DNA of 64,000 bases from Cyclobacteriaceae bacterium (GCA_019638235.1 JAHBUE010000001.1:1722492-1786491), one strand, 5' to 3'. Counted from the stretch's first letter, positions 1-8,645 are shown. Translations and numbers: made by a program. Notes: a model not told the origin generated them from the letters alone.

Positions 1-380
1 TAACAAAAGCTGTGAAAGGTTTTGACCGTAAGACCGTCAATCCAAGTGTATTTCTTTTGTTGCAAAAATCTTTCTTTGTCTGCAATACTTTTTCGCTTGT
101 CAAAAAGTTGTTTTTCGTATTGTCCGCTTTCGTCTGCTGAAATGATTAGTCGGTCAATCATTTCGTTTGTTGCGTTTTTTGTGAACGTGATTGCAAGGAT
201 ACTTGAAGGACTTACGCCTTTTTCTTCAATGAGATAAATGAGTTTTTGTAAAAGCGTTTTTGTCTTGCCTGAGCCTGCACCCGCAAGAACTAAAAGTCGC
301 TTGTCTTCACTAACAACAGCGTCTTGTTGTTTGTCATTTAACGCACTTAAATCTACCCTCGTGTTAGTTTCCAAATTCAA
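1..380 (-). CDS. UvrD/Rep-family helicase, N-terminal part (runs off the window)
   Basis: Superfamily I DNA helicase, cut by the window edge so that only about 126 N-terminal residues are visible. The frame shows the Q-motif glutamine (about residue 18), a Walker A box AGAGSGKT (about residues 33-40), a motif Ia-like ITFTKNATNEM and a motif Ib-like TVKTFHSFC, in the order expected for UvrD/Rep proteins. The frame is closed upstream by a TGA at 381-383 and holds no ATG, so a TTG start at 380 (or 374) is the best choice. It lies 25 bp after the RNase H gene on the same strand and is probably co-transcribed with it. Which UvrD subfamily it belongs to cannot be decided from this part. Confidence 0.8.
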   Translation of the reverse strand, partial: MNLETNTRVDLSALNDKQQDAVVSEDKRLLVLAGAGSGKTKTLLQKLIYLIEEKGVSPSSILAITFTKNATNEMIDRLIISADESGQYEKQLFDKRKSIADKERFLQQKKYTWIDGLTVKTFHSFC

Positions 381-405
381 TCAGATTATTATGACAAAAG
401 TACAA

Positions 406-1038
406 TTATTTTCTTCCAAAATCGGCAGGGTTTTCGCCCCAAGCTCTTGTTTCCCATTTTAGAATTTCATTGTCATACTCGTTTTCATTAAGCCATTTAA
501 TGGCTCTGTCAATAAGTTCAAATAGTTTTTTGTTTTTATCGCTCTTGTCGTGATTAGTTCTTGCTTGTTTATCTCTTACCCAACCAATGGCATTTCTGCT
601 GTCAGAATAAATTGGAAGTTTAATGTTGTTTTGTTTACAATAAGCCAAAGCGTGAACTATGGCTAAAAACTCAACAATGTTGTTTGTTCCGTCTTCATAC
701 GGTCCAACTTTAAACAAATTTTTTCCTGTTTCTGTATGAACACCTTGATACTCTACGATACCTGTTGCTGTGTTCCAAGCTCCGTCAACAGAAATACTAT
801 CTTTAATTGGCTCGCCAATTAAAGCAATTTGTTCTGGTGTTAATTCCGTTTCAAAAATGTCTTTTCCTATGAAGTCTTTACTTGAACTTTTAAACGCTTG
901 TTCAGCTAATTCTTTTGTCTTGAACGATTTGTAAACAGCTTTTGGAAAGCCCGAAATTTGTTCGCTACACTCTTCCCAAGTGTCAAATATTCCTGTTTGT
1001 CGTCCAACCCAAACGACATAATACTTTTTCTTTGCCAT
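406..1038 (-). CDS. Ribonuclease H family protein with viroplasmin-type N-terminal domain
   Basis: Cleaves the RNA strand of RNA-DNA hybrids. Residues 1-45 (YVVWVGRQTGIFDTWEEC) are the small caulimovirus viroplasmin-like domain found ahead of many bacterial and eukaryotic RNases HI. The catalytic domain follows with a full acidic set: D85 (SVDGAWN), E123 (NIVEFLAI), D146 (IYSDSRNA) and D206 (NPADFG). At 210 aa the length is normal. It is the first gene after the conserved promoter/junction block at 1083-1141 and precedes the UvrD-type helicase. Helicase plus RNase H would suit R-loop or hybrid processing, but that pairing is an inference from position. Confidence 0.9.
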   Translation of the reverse strand: MAKKKYYVVWVGRQTGIFDTWEECSEQISGFPKAVYKSFKTKELAEQAFKSSSKDFIGKDIFETELTPEQIALIGEPIKDSISVDGAWNTATGIVEYQGVHTETGKNLFKVGPYEDGTNNIVEFLAIVHALAYCKQNNIKLPIYSDSRNAIGWVRDKQARTNHDKSDKNKKLFELIDRAIKWLNENEYDNEILKWETRAWGENPADFGRK

Positions 1039-1082
1039 TCGCTATTTCTGTCTTTGTTAGCACGCTGTCACTTTGCCTGACC

Positions 1083-1141
1083 GCTAACTCCTAAATATAC
1101 GCACCTCATCCGCTTTTACAAGTCTGATTTTCAAGTGAATG
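1083..1141 (-). promoter_or_regulatory. Conserved promoter block and cassette-entry junction (copy 1)
   Basis: On the minus strand a TTG (1119-1121), a 19-nt spacer and TATATTTA (1092-1099) form a Bacteroidota -33/-7 promoter. GGA and then GTTAGC (1083-1088) follow at once. The block 1085-1141 matches 47784-47840 at about 48 of 57 positions, and nearly all differences are transitions. In both places it lies directly upstream of the first minus-strand gene of an AT-rich accessory segment. Read as a Pc/attI-like entry point for gene cassettes; the repeat is directly visible, its role is inferred. Confidence 0.6.
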
Positions 1142-1204
1142 GGTAAAATACCCAAAATGCGCAACTGTTTTTTAGTTCAGAATGTGTGAAATGCAAGGCT
1201 TGCC

Positions 1205-2206
1205 CTACCCCCCAATAGTCGCCATTGATTCCGTTACGGGTTGATGTTTGCTGCGGTGTTGTTCGGCTTCAAAGCCGTCTTTCGGGCGGTGATTGAAAGC
1301 CTTTAGTAAATGTTGTTTTAACGTGTCGTCATTTGCTTCGTTGCGCATCAGGTCGCGGATGTTCAGTACGCCATCATCATACAAACAGGTTTTTAGTGTG
1401 CCTTGCGCGGTTAGCCGTATGCGGTTACACGTACCGCAAAACGTTCGGGTAAAGGCGGCAATAACGCCAATGTTTCCCGCATAGCCCGGCACCTGGTAAT
1501 GATAAGCCGTAGCATGGTCGGGGTCGGCAATTTTTTGCAGCAATGGGTAGTGTTGTTTAAGATGTTCTACTATACGTTTGTGCGTCCAGGTTAATTGCGC
1601 GTAGTGCATACCTTCGCCATTAAACGGCATCTCTTCTATAAAGCGAACAGAAACAGGTTGTTTCCGCGTAAGCTCAACCATAGGAATAATGTCGTCAATG
1701 TTTTTATCTTCCATCACCACTGCGTTAAGTTTTACCGGTATGTTATAGTGCAACAGTTGTTCGTAGGTGCGCCAAACACTGTTAAACTCATCTCTTCGTG
1801 TAATGAGTTTAAATCGTTCTTTGTCTAACGTATCAAGGCTAAGGTTTACAGAGGCAATGCCAAGCGCTTTCAGTTCGGGGATGTGCGGAGCGGTAAGCAC
1901 GCCATTGGTAGTAAGGTGTACATCGTTAATTCCGGGCACTTCGGTTATTCTTCCAATTAGCTTCAGCAGGTCGGTGCGAACAAATGGTTCGCCTCCGGTA
2001 AGGCGCACTTTGGTAATGCCCATTGTGGCCATAATGCGTATTAAGCGTTCAATTTCTTCAAAGGTTAGCAGTTCTTTTTTTGGCAGATAGGTTATGCCGG
2101 TTTCGGGCATACAGTAAAAGCAGCGCAGGTTGCACCGGTCAGTAACGGCCAGGCGCAGGTAATTTATTCTGCGGCCGTGATTGTCGTATAGTCTGGCGGT
2201 GCTCAT
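1205..2206 (-). CDS. moaA: GTP 3',8-cyclase MoaA
   Basis: Radical-SAM enzyme that, with MoaC, turns GTP into cyclic pyranopterin monophosphate, the first step of molybdenum cofactor synthesis. The N-terminal cluster motif CNLRCFYC gives C25, C29 and C32. The second cluster is bound by C257, C260 and C274 (CGTCNRIRL then LKTC). The GTP/SAM region GGEPFVR is at residues 71-77. The C-terminus ends in GG, as active MoaA proteins do. At 333 aa the length is typical. It is divergent from moaD, with only 52 bp between the start codons. Confidence 0.97.
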   Translation of the reverse strand: MSTARLYDNHGRRINYLRLAVTDRCNLRCFYCMPETGITYLPKKELLTFEEIERLIRIMATMGITKVRLTGGEPFVRTDLLKLIGRITEVPGINDVHLTTNGVLTAPHIPELKALGIASVNLSLDTLDKERFKLITRRDEFNSVWRTYEQLLHYNIPVKLNAVVMEDKNIDDIIPMVELTRKQPVSVRFIEEMPFNGEGMHYAQLTWTHKRIVEHLKQHYPLLQKIADPDHATAYHYQVPGYAGNIGVIAAFTRTFCGTCNRIRLTAQGTLKTCLYDDGVLNIRDLMRNEANDDTLKQHLLKAFNHRPKDGFEAEQHRSKHQPVTESMATIGG

Positions 2207-2258
2207 GGCTGAAAGTTAGGAATTTGACGGGGGATTTTATTTGTTTTATTTGCACCCC

Positions 2259-2501
2259 ATGAAATGCACTGTAAAAGCCTTTGGCATTACCCGCGATATT
2301 GTTGGTGCGCGCGAAGTGGAAATGGAGTTGGCCGATGGGATAACCGTTTATCAATTTAAGCAACTACTGTTTAAGCAATATCCAGCGCTTTCAACCCTCC
2401 GCTCGTTGTTCATTGCCATAAATCATTCGTATGCCGAAGGCGACCAAATCATGCAAACCGGTGATGAAATTGCCCTTATTCCGCCCGTTGCAGGGGGGTA
2501 A
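2259..2501 (+). CDS. moaD: Molybdopterin synthase small subunit MoaD
   Basis: Ubiquitin-fold sulfur carrier that forms molybdopterin synthase with MoaE. The 80-aa product begins MKCTVKAFGITRDIVG and ends in the diagnostic C-terminal VAGG that is adenylated and thiocarboxylated. The ATG at 2259 fits the family start; an in-frame TTG at 2241 would only add six residues. It is followed by moaE on the same strand. Confidence 0.93.
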   Translation: MKCTVKAFGITRDIVGAREVEMELADGITVYQFKQLLFKQYPALSTLRSLFIAINHSYAEGDQIMQTGDEIALIPPVAGG

Positions 2502-2590
2502 AAATATTATCCTTGCTTTTTGATAAGCAAAGCGTTACTTTCAAATCACCCTTTTGGTTTTTTCATTTCTTAACAAAGCCATTAAACCGC

Positions 2591-3022
2591 ATGATTAAGA
2601 TTACACCAAAGCCCATCGACATTCAAAAAGTGATTGACACCGCCTCCAGCCTGGGTGCCGGAGCCGTGAATGTTTTTATCGGAACTGTTCGCAACACGGC
2701 TCATGGCAAAAATGTGCTGTGGCTTGAATACGAAGCCTACGAGGCTATGGCCGTTGCAGAAATCCGCAAGATTATTGATGAAGCATCGTACCGATGGCCG
2801 TTATTAGGATGGGCCGTTAGTCATCGGATTGGTACGCTGAAACCCGGTGAAGTATCCGTAGCCATTGCGGTATCTTCTCCGCACCGAAAGGATTCATTTG
2901 AAGCCTGCCAGTTTATTATTGACAAACTCAAGGAAAAGGCGCCCATCTGGAAGAAAGAAATCTTTCAGGATGGCGAAGAATGGATTTCAGCCCAGCCTAA
3001 CGTAGCGAGCGTTTACAACTGA
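2591..3022 (+). CDS. moaE: Molybdopterin synthase catalytic subunit MoaE
   Basis: Large subunit that inserts two sulfurs, delivered by MoaD, into cPMP to make molybdopterin. Visible family features are GAGAVNVFIGTVRN near residues 21-34, the YEAYEAMA stretch, the SHRIGTLKPGEVSVAIAVSS core and a lysine-rich active-site segment KEKAPIWKKEIF near the C-terminus. The ATG at 2591 (MIKITPKPID) fits the family; an upstream in-frame start would add 26 unrelated residues. The last bases overlap a small opposing reading frame. Confidence 0.94.
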   Translation: MIKITPKPIDIQKVIDTASSLGAGAVNVFIGTVRNTAHGKNVLWLEYEAYEAMAVAEIRKIIDEASYRWPLLGWAVSHRIGTLKPGEVSVAIAVSSPHRKDSFEACQFIIDKLKEKAPIWKKEIFQDGEEWISAQPNVASVYN

Positions 3023-3138
3023 CTCGCCAACAGGATACCGGTTGTTACCAAAGCAATAGCCATTATCAGCCCGGCCACAAAAATTATGGCCAGGTCGCGG
3101 TTAATGGGATTGATGTGTTGTTTAGTGGTTGTTTTCAT
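3013..3138 (-). CDS. Small single-span membrane protein (41 aa), hypothetical
   Basis: A short minus-strand frame starts with ATG at 3138 and ends in TAA at 3013, overlapping the end of moaE by 10 bp. The N-terminal third is polar (MKTTTKQHINPINRD) and the rest is one clear membrane helix (LAIIFVAGLIMAIALVTTG). Size and layout resemble the small membrane proteins often left unannotated in Bacteroidota; a comparable 39-aa frame is at 35471-35590. Function unknown. Its position inside the Moco cluster does not by itself show a Moco role. Confidence 0.45.
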   Translation of the reverse strand: MKTTTKQHINPINRDLAIIFVAGLIMAIALVTTGILLASQL

Positions 3139-3325
3139 AAGCCAAAACAATTTACAGACAAGTGCAAATGTACTACACGTGTCAGAGCATTTTTATTTTT
3201 TTATTTAAGATAATGTTCTATGAACGTTATCACTGCTCGTAAAACAAGAATAATGCTAAAAGCCTGCCCGCCCCTGATAGCATTTTTTATTTCGCTGTTT
3301 CTTAATGGATTACCGAGTGTGTGTT

Positions 3326-3360
3326 GAATTAAATCATCAATCGTTGCCGTGATTTAATTC
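3326..3360. repeat. Perfect 11-bp inverted repeat downstream of mobA
   Basis: GAATTAAATCA (3326-3336) and its exact complement TGATTTAATTC (3350-3360) flank a 13-nt loop. It lies downstream of mobA in the otherwise empty stretch 3139-3403. There is no T-run after either arm, so it is either a weak terminator/RNA-stability hairpin or a protein site. I see no other gene in this gap. Confidence 0.45.
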
Positions 3361-3403
3361 CCATAACAAAAACCGGAAGTGTGGAAAAAATCCCTGCATT
3401 GTG

Positions 3404-3985
3404 TCAAAACCGACCAGGTAAGGAATCAACATATTGATTCATTTCCTGTACTGAATTAAAGTTTTTGAGCCAGTTTGAATTGGGAGAGGCTATGCAGTGT
3501 GCCTGGTGTGTAACTAAAAATTCGCGCGGACTGAAACCATTGTTGATATAGAAGCCTGATAATAAACCGCTTGCGTGAGGTTCCCAAAGTGTGAGTAACG
3601 GTTCGGGCAGCTTACCGTCTGAATCCCAAAAGCAAGTGGCTATTTTTTTTGGATTACGGTGATGCAACAAATATTTAATTGTGTCGGCATTAACGAAAGG
3701 CATATCAACCGGCACGGTTAACCAGGCGTTAGCCGGATTGAAGTTAAACGCAGATAATATTCCGTTCAGGGGCGTGTCAATACCAAATGTATCGGGCAGC
3801 GGGTTGAACTGTTGTGGAATGGTTTCCGTGCTTTTGCAGGATAGGTAAACCGTTTTGCAAAACGGGGTAAGTAAATCAAACAGGTGTTCCCGTTGAGGTT
3901 TTCCGTGATACGCGATTAACGATTTATCACGCCCCATGCGCGAACTTTTTCCTCCGGCCAATATCAATCCGTTGATGGCAGTCAT
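3404..3985 (-). CDS. mobA: Molybdenum cofactor guanylyltransferase MobA
   Basis: Transfers GMP to molybdopterin to form the guanine-dinucleotide cofactor. The nucleotide-binding signature LILAGGKSSRMGRDKS lies at residues 7-22, followed by a Rossmann-type NTP-transferase fold with the acidic metal motif VPVDMPF about two thirds along and TPLNGILSAF before it. At 193 aa it is normal for the family. It sits 8 bp after moaC on the same strand, so the two are probably one transcript. Confidence 0.93.
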   Translation of the reverse strand: MTAINGLILAGGKSSRMGRDKSLIAYHGKPQREHLFDLLTPFCKTVYLSCKSTETIPQQFNPLPDTFGIDTPLNGILSAFNFNPANAWLTVPVDMPFVNADTIKYLLHHRNPKKIATCFWDSDGKLPEPLLTLWEPHASGLLSGFYINNGFSPREFLVTHQAHCIASPNSNWLKNFNSVQEMNQYVDSLPGRF

Positions 3986-3993
3986 GTATAATA

Positions 3994-4512
3994 TTATCCC
4001 GCAGAGGCGTTGTGCTTAAAATCTTTTTTGCCCCCTGTTTTTTCGAGCAGCCTTATTTCTTTAATGATAAGGTTGTGCGATAAAGCCTTACACATATCAT
4101 ACACCGTGAGCGCGGCAATGCTTACGGCCGTGAGCGCCTCCATTTCTACACCCGTTTTTGAACGAATTGAAACAGCGCTCTCAATGATAATGGAGTCAGC
4201 GGTGTTGCGTATGATGAGTTTACAATCTTCAATGCCTATCGGGTGCGCCAACGGAATAAGGTCAGCCGTTTTTTTGGCGCCCATTACGCCCGCTAAAATA
4301 GCCGTCTGGAATACCGGGCCTTTTTTTGTGGCGAGTTCCTCGTTTTTGATAAGTTGAACTATTTCTTTACCAACCCAAACAATCGCCTGCGCGCGTGCAG
4401 TACGTTTGGTAGCTGTTTTTGCCGATACATCGACCATTTGCGGATTTCCGGATGTATCTATATGTGTTAATTTTTTACCTTTCTTCACATTTTCAAAGTT
4501 AGCAGAATTCAT
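3994..4512 (-). CDS. moaC: Cyclic pyranopterin monophosphate synthase MoaC
   Basis: Converts the MoaA product to cPMP. Family motifs are LTHIDTSGNPQMVDVSAKT at the start, AGVMGAKKTADLIPLAHPI in the centre and SKTGVEMEALTAVSIAALTVYDMCKA, which contains the catalytic segment. The annotated ATG overlaps the ATG of divergent moeA within CATG. A GTG nine codons in is an alternative start: a TAACTTTG (-7-like) element lies inside the first codons and would place transcription start close to that GTG. Confidence 0.94.
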   Translation of the reverse strand: MNSANFENVKKGKKLTHIDTSGNPQMVDVSAKTATKRTARAQAIVWVGKEIVQLIKNEELATKKGPVFQTAILAGVMGAKKTADLIPLAHPIGIEDCKLIIRNTADSIIIESAVSIRSKTGVEMEALTAVSIAALTVYDMCKALSHNLIIKEIRLLEKTGGKKDFKHNASAG

Positions 4513-5695
4513 GATTAGCGTAACGGAAGCAACCCGGATTATTCAGCAGGTGCCTGCGCCACTTTCGATAACGAAGGTTACATTGGCGGAAGCCATTGGC
4601 CGCGTTTTGGCTGAAACTATATCTGCCGACCGTAATCTGCCTCCATTTAATCGTGTAACTATGGATGGCATTGCCATCAGCAGTAATACATTCGCCACAC
4701 AAAAATCATTTACGATAGAAGGTATTCAACCGGCTGGTGCTCCGTGTATTTCGTTAACGGATAGCCGAAACTGCCTTGAAGTGATGACGGGCGCTATGCT
4801 GCCAACCGAAACCGATGCTGTAATCCGGTATGAAGATGTGGAGATTCAAAACGGTATCGCAACCATAAAAATTGAAAATATTAAAGCTGGCATGAATGTG
4901 CATGCTCAAGGCGCTGATGCCCAGGCAGGCGATGAACTGTTAAGCGCAGGGCAACTTATTTCTCCGGCCGAAATGGCATTGCTTGCGTCAGTCGGCAAGT
5001 CAGAAGTTTTGGTTTATCAATTTCCGCGCACGGCCGTTATTTCATCTGGTGATGAACTGGTAGAAGTAACTGTTGTTCCCGAACCGCATCAAATCAGGCG
5101 ATCAAATGTGTATGCATTGCAGGCCGCTATGCGCGAATGTGGTTGGCAGGCCGAAGCATTTCATTTGAATGATATGCGGGAAGATGTGTTGCGCAACTTG
5201 AAAACGCTGATACAGGATTACGATGTATTGATACTTTCCGGAGGTGTTTCAAAAGGCAAGTTCGATTTTATTCCTGGTGCGCTGAACGAATTGGGCGTGA
5301 ACAAACTTTTTCACCAGGTTAGTCAGCGTCCCGGCAAACCATTTTGGTTCGGCACGGCAGGCACAAAAGTAGTGTTCGCATTGCCGGGTAACCCGGTTTC
5401 TACTTTTTTGTGTTTTTATCGCTACATAAAGCCCTGGATTTTTGCCGCTATGGGTGTGAAGGGTATTGAGCAAACTGCGGTGCTTACTTTTTCAGTTGAA
5501 TTTAAACCATCGCTTACCTATTTTTTGCAAGTGCAATCCCGCTATGTTAACGGTAGGCATGAAGCCGTGCCCGTTCCCGGAAGTGGTTCAGGCGATTTTG
5601 CCAACCTGAAAGAAGTGTCTGGGTTTTTAGAGTTACCGGATGACCGAACGAATTTCAACATGGGTGAAGCGTACCCGTATATCCCGTTTCGCTAA
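4511..5695 (+). CDS. moeA: Molybdopterin molybdotransferase MoeA
   Basis: Inserts molybdate into adenylylated molybdopterin. Domains in order: MoeA N-terminal/linker (MISVTEATRIIQ; LPPFNRVTMDGIA), the MoCF-biosynthesis fold with ILSGGVSKGKFDF and FALPGNPVSTFLCF, then the C-terminal beta domain. At 394 aa the length is usual. The ATG at 4511 gives the canonical N-terminus; the frame remains open upstream but reads antisense to moaC. Its stop overlaps the stop of the convergent antiporter gene by 4 bp. Confidence 0.95.
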   Translation: MISVTEATRIIQQVPAPLSITKVTLAEAIGRVLAETISADRNLPPFNRVTMDGIAISSNTFATQKSFTIEGIQPAGAPCISLTDSRNCLEVMTGAMLPTETDAVIRYEDVEIQNGIATIKIENIKAGMNVHAQGADAQAGDELLSAGQLISPAEMALLASVGKSEVLVYQFPRTAVISSGDELVEVTVVPEPHQIRRSNVYALQAAMRECGWQAEAFHLNDMREDVLRNLKTLIQDYDVLILSGGVSKGKFDFIPGALNELGVNKLFHQVSQRPGKPFWFGTAGTKVVFALPGNPVSTFLCFYRYIKPWIFAAMGVKGIEQTAVLTFSVEFKPSLTYFLQVQSRYVNGRHEAVPVPGSGSGDFANLKEVSGFLELPDDRTNFNMGEAYPYIPFR

Positions 5696-7167
5696 ACGAA
5701 CGACTGTTTCATATTCAGCGCTTCGTAAATTTTTGGAATAGACTCTTTATTATCTGCCAGTATGGCGAGTTTATCTCCGCCTTCCAAAACGGTTGAGCCG
5801 CCAGGCCGGATGAATTTTCCGTTTCGGTTAACCATAATGATGATGGCCGTTTTCGGAAAATCGAGTTGAACGATTGATTTTCCTACCACCGGATTTTTGG
5901 CATTTAATTCAACCTCTAATAATTCCGATTTAAACGAATCTACTAACTCTAATTCTAATGGCGACCGTTTTTTGATTTTTTCGGGCACGGCTAACCCTAA
6001 CCATTTGGCTACTAACGGTATGGTTGTTCCTTGAATCAAAACAGAAGAAACCGTGAGTAGAAAAACAATATTGAAAATGAGTCCGGCTTTTTCAATACCT
6101 TCCACCAACGGGTAAGTGGCAAACACAATGGGAACAGCGCCACGCAATCCTACCCACGAAAGAAAAAGTTTTTCGCGGAAACGCATACGGAAAAACGCAA
6201 GACTTACGAATACACTAATCGGGCGCGCGGCAAATATCAGGAATACCGAAAGCAGGATGCCCGGCCCTACGATGGGCGGAATTTCGGAAGGAAAAACGAG
6301 CAGCCCCAGGGTAAGGAATATGATAATTTGCATTAGCCACGAAACGCCATCGTAAAAACGTATTAAGCTTTTTTTATGAATGAAATTAGAGTTACCCAAT
6401 ATTACAGAACTGATGTACACGGCAAGAAACCCGTTGCCGCCTGCAAAATCCGTTACCGAAAAAGTAAACAACACCATAGCGGTAATTAACACCGGGTAAA
6501 GTCCGTCAACGTCAAGTTTAATTTTATTGATAACCCACGGCATAGCCTTACCCATAAGGTATCCAACACCGCCACCAATAATCATTTGTTTTATAAAGAA
6601 GGGAATCAGCACGGTAATGCCACTGTCGGGTTGCTTGATAAGCATGATAAACGTAAGCACTAAGAAATACGCCATCGGGTCATTACTTCCGCTTTCAAGT
6701 TCTAAGGTGGGGCCAAGGTTTTTCTTCAGCCCGATATTGTTTCCACGTAAAATAGAGAAAACAGCAGCGGCATCGGTAGATGAAACCGTTGCGGCCAACA
6801 GCAGGCCTTCAAGAATGGTAAAATCCATCACATAGTAAGCAAACAATCCCAGCGCTATGGCTGTTATCAGCACGCCTAAGGTAGATAGAATAACACCCTT
6901 AGCCAGTACCGGCCTTACGCTTTCCCATTTTGTATCTAACCCACCCGAAAACAGGATAAAATTAAGGGCAATAACACCAATGAATTGAGTGAGATTGGGG
7001 TCGTTGAACGTAATTTTTCCGATACCCTCAGAACCGGCCAACATGCCCATAAGCAGGAACATGAGCAGAGCCGGCACACCCAGCTTGTACGATGTTTTAC
7101 TCGCCAGAATGCTCAAAAACAACAGGATGGAGGTAAGGAGTAAGATATTTTCGGCAGTCAGTTGCAT
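5692..7167 (-). CDS. K+/H+ antiporter of the NhaP2/CvrA type (CPA1)
   Basis: Inner-membrane cation/proton antiporter of 491 aa. About 12 hydrophobic helices fill residues 5-400, including the CPA1 segments SSTDAAAVFSILR and LESGSNDPMAYFL with the ion-site aspartates. A cytoplasmic RCK_C/TrkA_C domain follows (about 405-485; LVDSFKSELLEVELN), which in this family gates the transporter by ligand. Role: potassium or sodium extrusion and pH homeostasis. Transcribed alone, convergent with moeA. Confidence 0.9.
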   Translation of the reverse strand: MQLTAENILLLTSILLFLSILASKTSYKLGVPALLMFLLMGMLAGSEGIGKITFNDPNLTQFIGVIALNFILFSGGLDTKWESVRPVLAKGVILSTLGVLITAIALGLFAYYVMDFTILEGLLLAATVSSTDAAAVFSILRGNNIGLKKNLGPTLELESGSNDPMAYFLVLTFIMLIKQPDSGITVLIPFFIKQMIIGGGVGYLMGKAMPWVINKIKLDVDGLYPVLITAMVLFTFSVTDFAGGNGFLAVYISSVILGNSNFIHKKSLIRFYDGVSWLMQIIIFLTLGLLVFPSEIPPIVGPGILLSVFLIFAARPISVFVSLAFFRMRFREKLFLSWVGLRGAVPIVFATYPLVEGIEKAGLIFNIVFLLTVSSVLIQGTTIPLVAKWLGLAVPEKIKKRSPLELELVDSFKSELLEVELNAKNPVVGKSIVQLDFPKTAIIIMVNRNGKFIRPGGSTVLEGGDKLAILADNKESIPKIYEALNMKQSFV

Positions 7168-7265
7168 GTATCAGTATGGGTGCATTTTATTGAACCTAAA
7201 TATACTAAATTACTCCTGTTTCACTTATTTCTGCGATAATTTCCTGTTTATAAAATTTAGGGTTT

Positions 7266-7273
7266 TATTTTTG
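7266..7273 (+). promoter_or_regulatory. Putative -7 element of ffh
   Basis: TATTTTTG matches the Bacteroidota -7 consensus TAnnTTTG, 40 bp before the ffh start codon. No convincing -33 TTTG lies at the right distance, so support is partial. Confidence 0.35.
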
Positions 7274-7313
7274 CTGCCTGTTTGACAGATAATTTATTCA
7301 GAATACAAATTTT

Positions 7314-8645
7314 ATGTTCGATAATTTAAGTACCCGGTTAGATAAAGCCTTTCAAACGCTGAAAGGCCAGGGCAGGATAACCGAAATCAACGTAGCGGGC
7401 ACCATAAAGGAAATCCGCAAGGCGCTGATTGATGCCGATGTTAACTATAAAGTTGCCAAGGAAGTTACCGATGAAATAAAACAAAAGGCGCTGGGGCAGA
7501 ACGTGCTCACGGCCATTTCTCCGGGGCAGTTGTTGGTGAAAATCACCAACGATGAGCTTACCACGTTGATGGGCACCGAAAGCGTTGACATTAACATAAC
7601 CGGAAGCCCGGCCATAATTCTTATTGCAGGTTTACAGGGTTCGGGTAAAACTACTTTTTCAGGCAAGTTGGCCAACTACCTGAAAAAGCAGGGGCGCCAG
7701 GTGTTACTAACAGCGTGCGATATTTATCGTCCGGCTGCGATAGACCAGTTGAAAGTATTGGGCGAGCAAATTGGTGTGGAGGTATATGCCGAACCCGAAA
7801 ACAAAGACGCTGTAAAGATTGCGCGTGCAGCTATCGACCACGCAAAGAAAAACAATCACCGCATTGTTATTGTCGATACGGCCGGCCGTTTGGCGGTAGA
7901 TGAAGAAATGATGAATGAGATTGCGCGGTTGAAAGAAGCGCTCAATCCATCTGAAACATTATTTGTTGTTGACTCCATGACAGGTCAGGATGCGGTAAAC
8001 ACCGCCAAGACTTTTAACGACAGGTTGAATTTTGATGGCGTAGTGCTTACCAAACTCGATGGCGATTCGCGGGGCGGTGCAGCGCTTTCGGTGAGAAGGG
8101 TAGTAGAGAAGCCTATTAAATTTATCAGCACGGGCGAGAAGATGGAAGCGATTGACCGCTTTTATCCCGACCGTATGGCAGGCCGTATTCTCGGTATGGG
8201 CGATGTGGTTTCGCTTGTTGAAAAAGCACAGCAGACTTTCGATGAAGAAGAAGCAAAACGCCTGAACGCCAGGTTGCGTAAAAATCAATTTGACCTTAGC
8301 GATTTTTTAACGCAGTTGGAGCAGATAAAGAAGATGGGGAACATGAAAGACCTGTTGGGTATGATACCCGGAGTGGGCAAAGCCATGAAAGGTGTGGATA
8401 TTGACGATAATGCATTTAAACCTATTGAGTCTATTATCCGCTCCATGACTCCCGTTGAGCGTCAGAATCCAGATATGATTAACGGCAGCCGCAAAAATCG
8501 TATTGCCAAAGGTAGCGGCACTTCGGTGCAGCAGGTTAACCAGTTGTTGAAGCAATTTGGCGACATGCGAAAAATGATGAAAACCATGAACAAAATGGGA
8601 GGCGGCAAACGGGCGTTGTCGGCCATTAGCCCGTTTGGCAGGTAG
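7314..8645 (+). CDS. ffh: Signal recognition particle protein Ffh
   Basis: GTPase that binds signal sequences and SRP RNA to deliver nascent membrane proteins to FtsY and SecYEG. Domains: N-terminal four-helix bundle (MFDNLSTRLDKAFQTLKGQG), G domain with P-loop GLQGSGKTTFSGKLA, then DTAGRLAVDEEM, TKLDGDSRGG and GDVVSLVEKAQ, and a methionine-rich M domain at the end (GMIPGVGKAMKG; MRKMMKTMNKMGGGK). At 443 aa it is complete. A good terminator follows. Confidence 0.97.
   Translation: MFDNLSTRLDKAFQTLKGQGRITEINVAGTIKEIRKALIDADVNYKVAKEVTDEIKQKALGQNVLTAISPGQLLVKITNDELTTLMGTESVDINITGSPAIILIAGLQGSGKTTFSGKLANYLKKQGRQVLLTACDIYRPAAIDQLKVLGEQIGVEVYAEPENKDAVKIARAAIDHAKKNNHRIVIVDTAGRLAVDEEMMNEIARLKEALNPSETLFVVDSMTGQDAVNTAKTFNDRLNFDGVVLTKLDGDSRGGAALSVRRVVEKPIKFISTGEKMEAIDRFYPDRMAGRILGMGDVVSLVEKAQQTFDEEEAKRLNARLRKNQFDLSDFLTQLEQIKKMGNMKDLLGMIPGVGKAMKGVDIDDNAFKPIESIIRSMTPVERQNPDMINGSRKNRIAKGSGTSVQQVNQLLKQFGDMRKMMKTMNKMGGGKRALSAISPFGR

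Noticed and set aside
2211..2225. A third copy of the GTTAGGAAT operator between moaA and moaD
   Set aside because: Only a half-site is present, without a palindromic partner, and on the other strand it coincides with the moaA -7 region.
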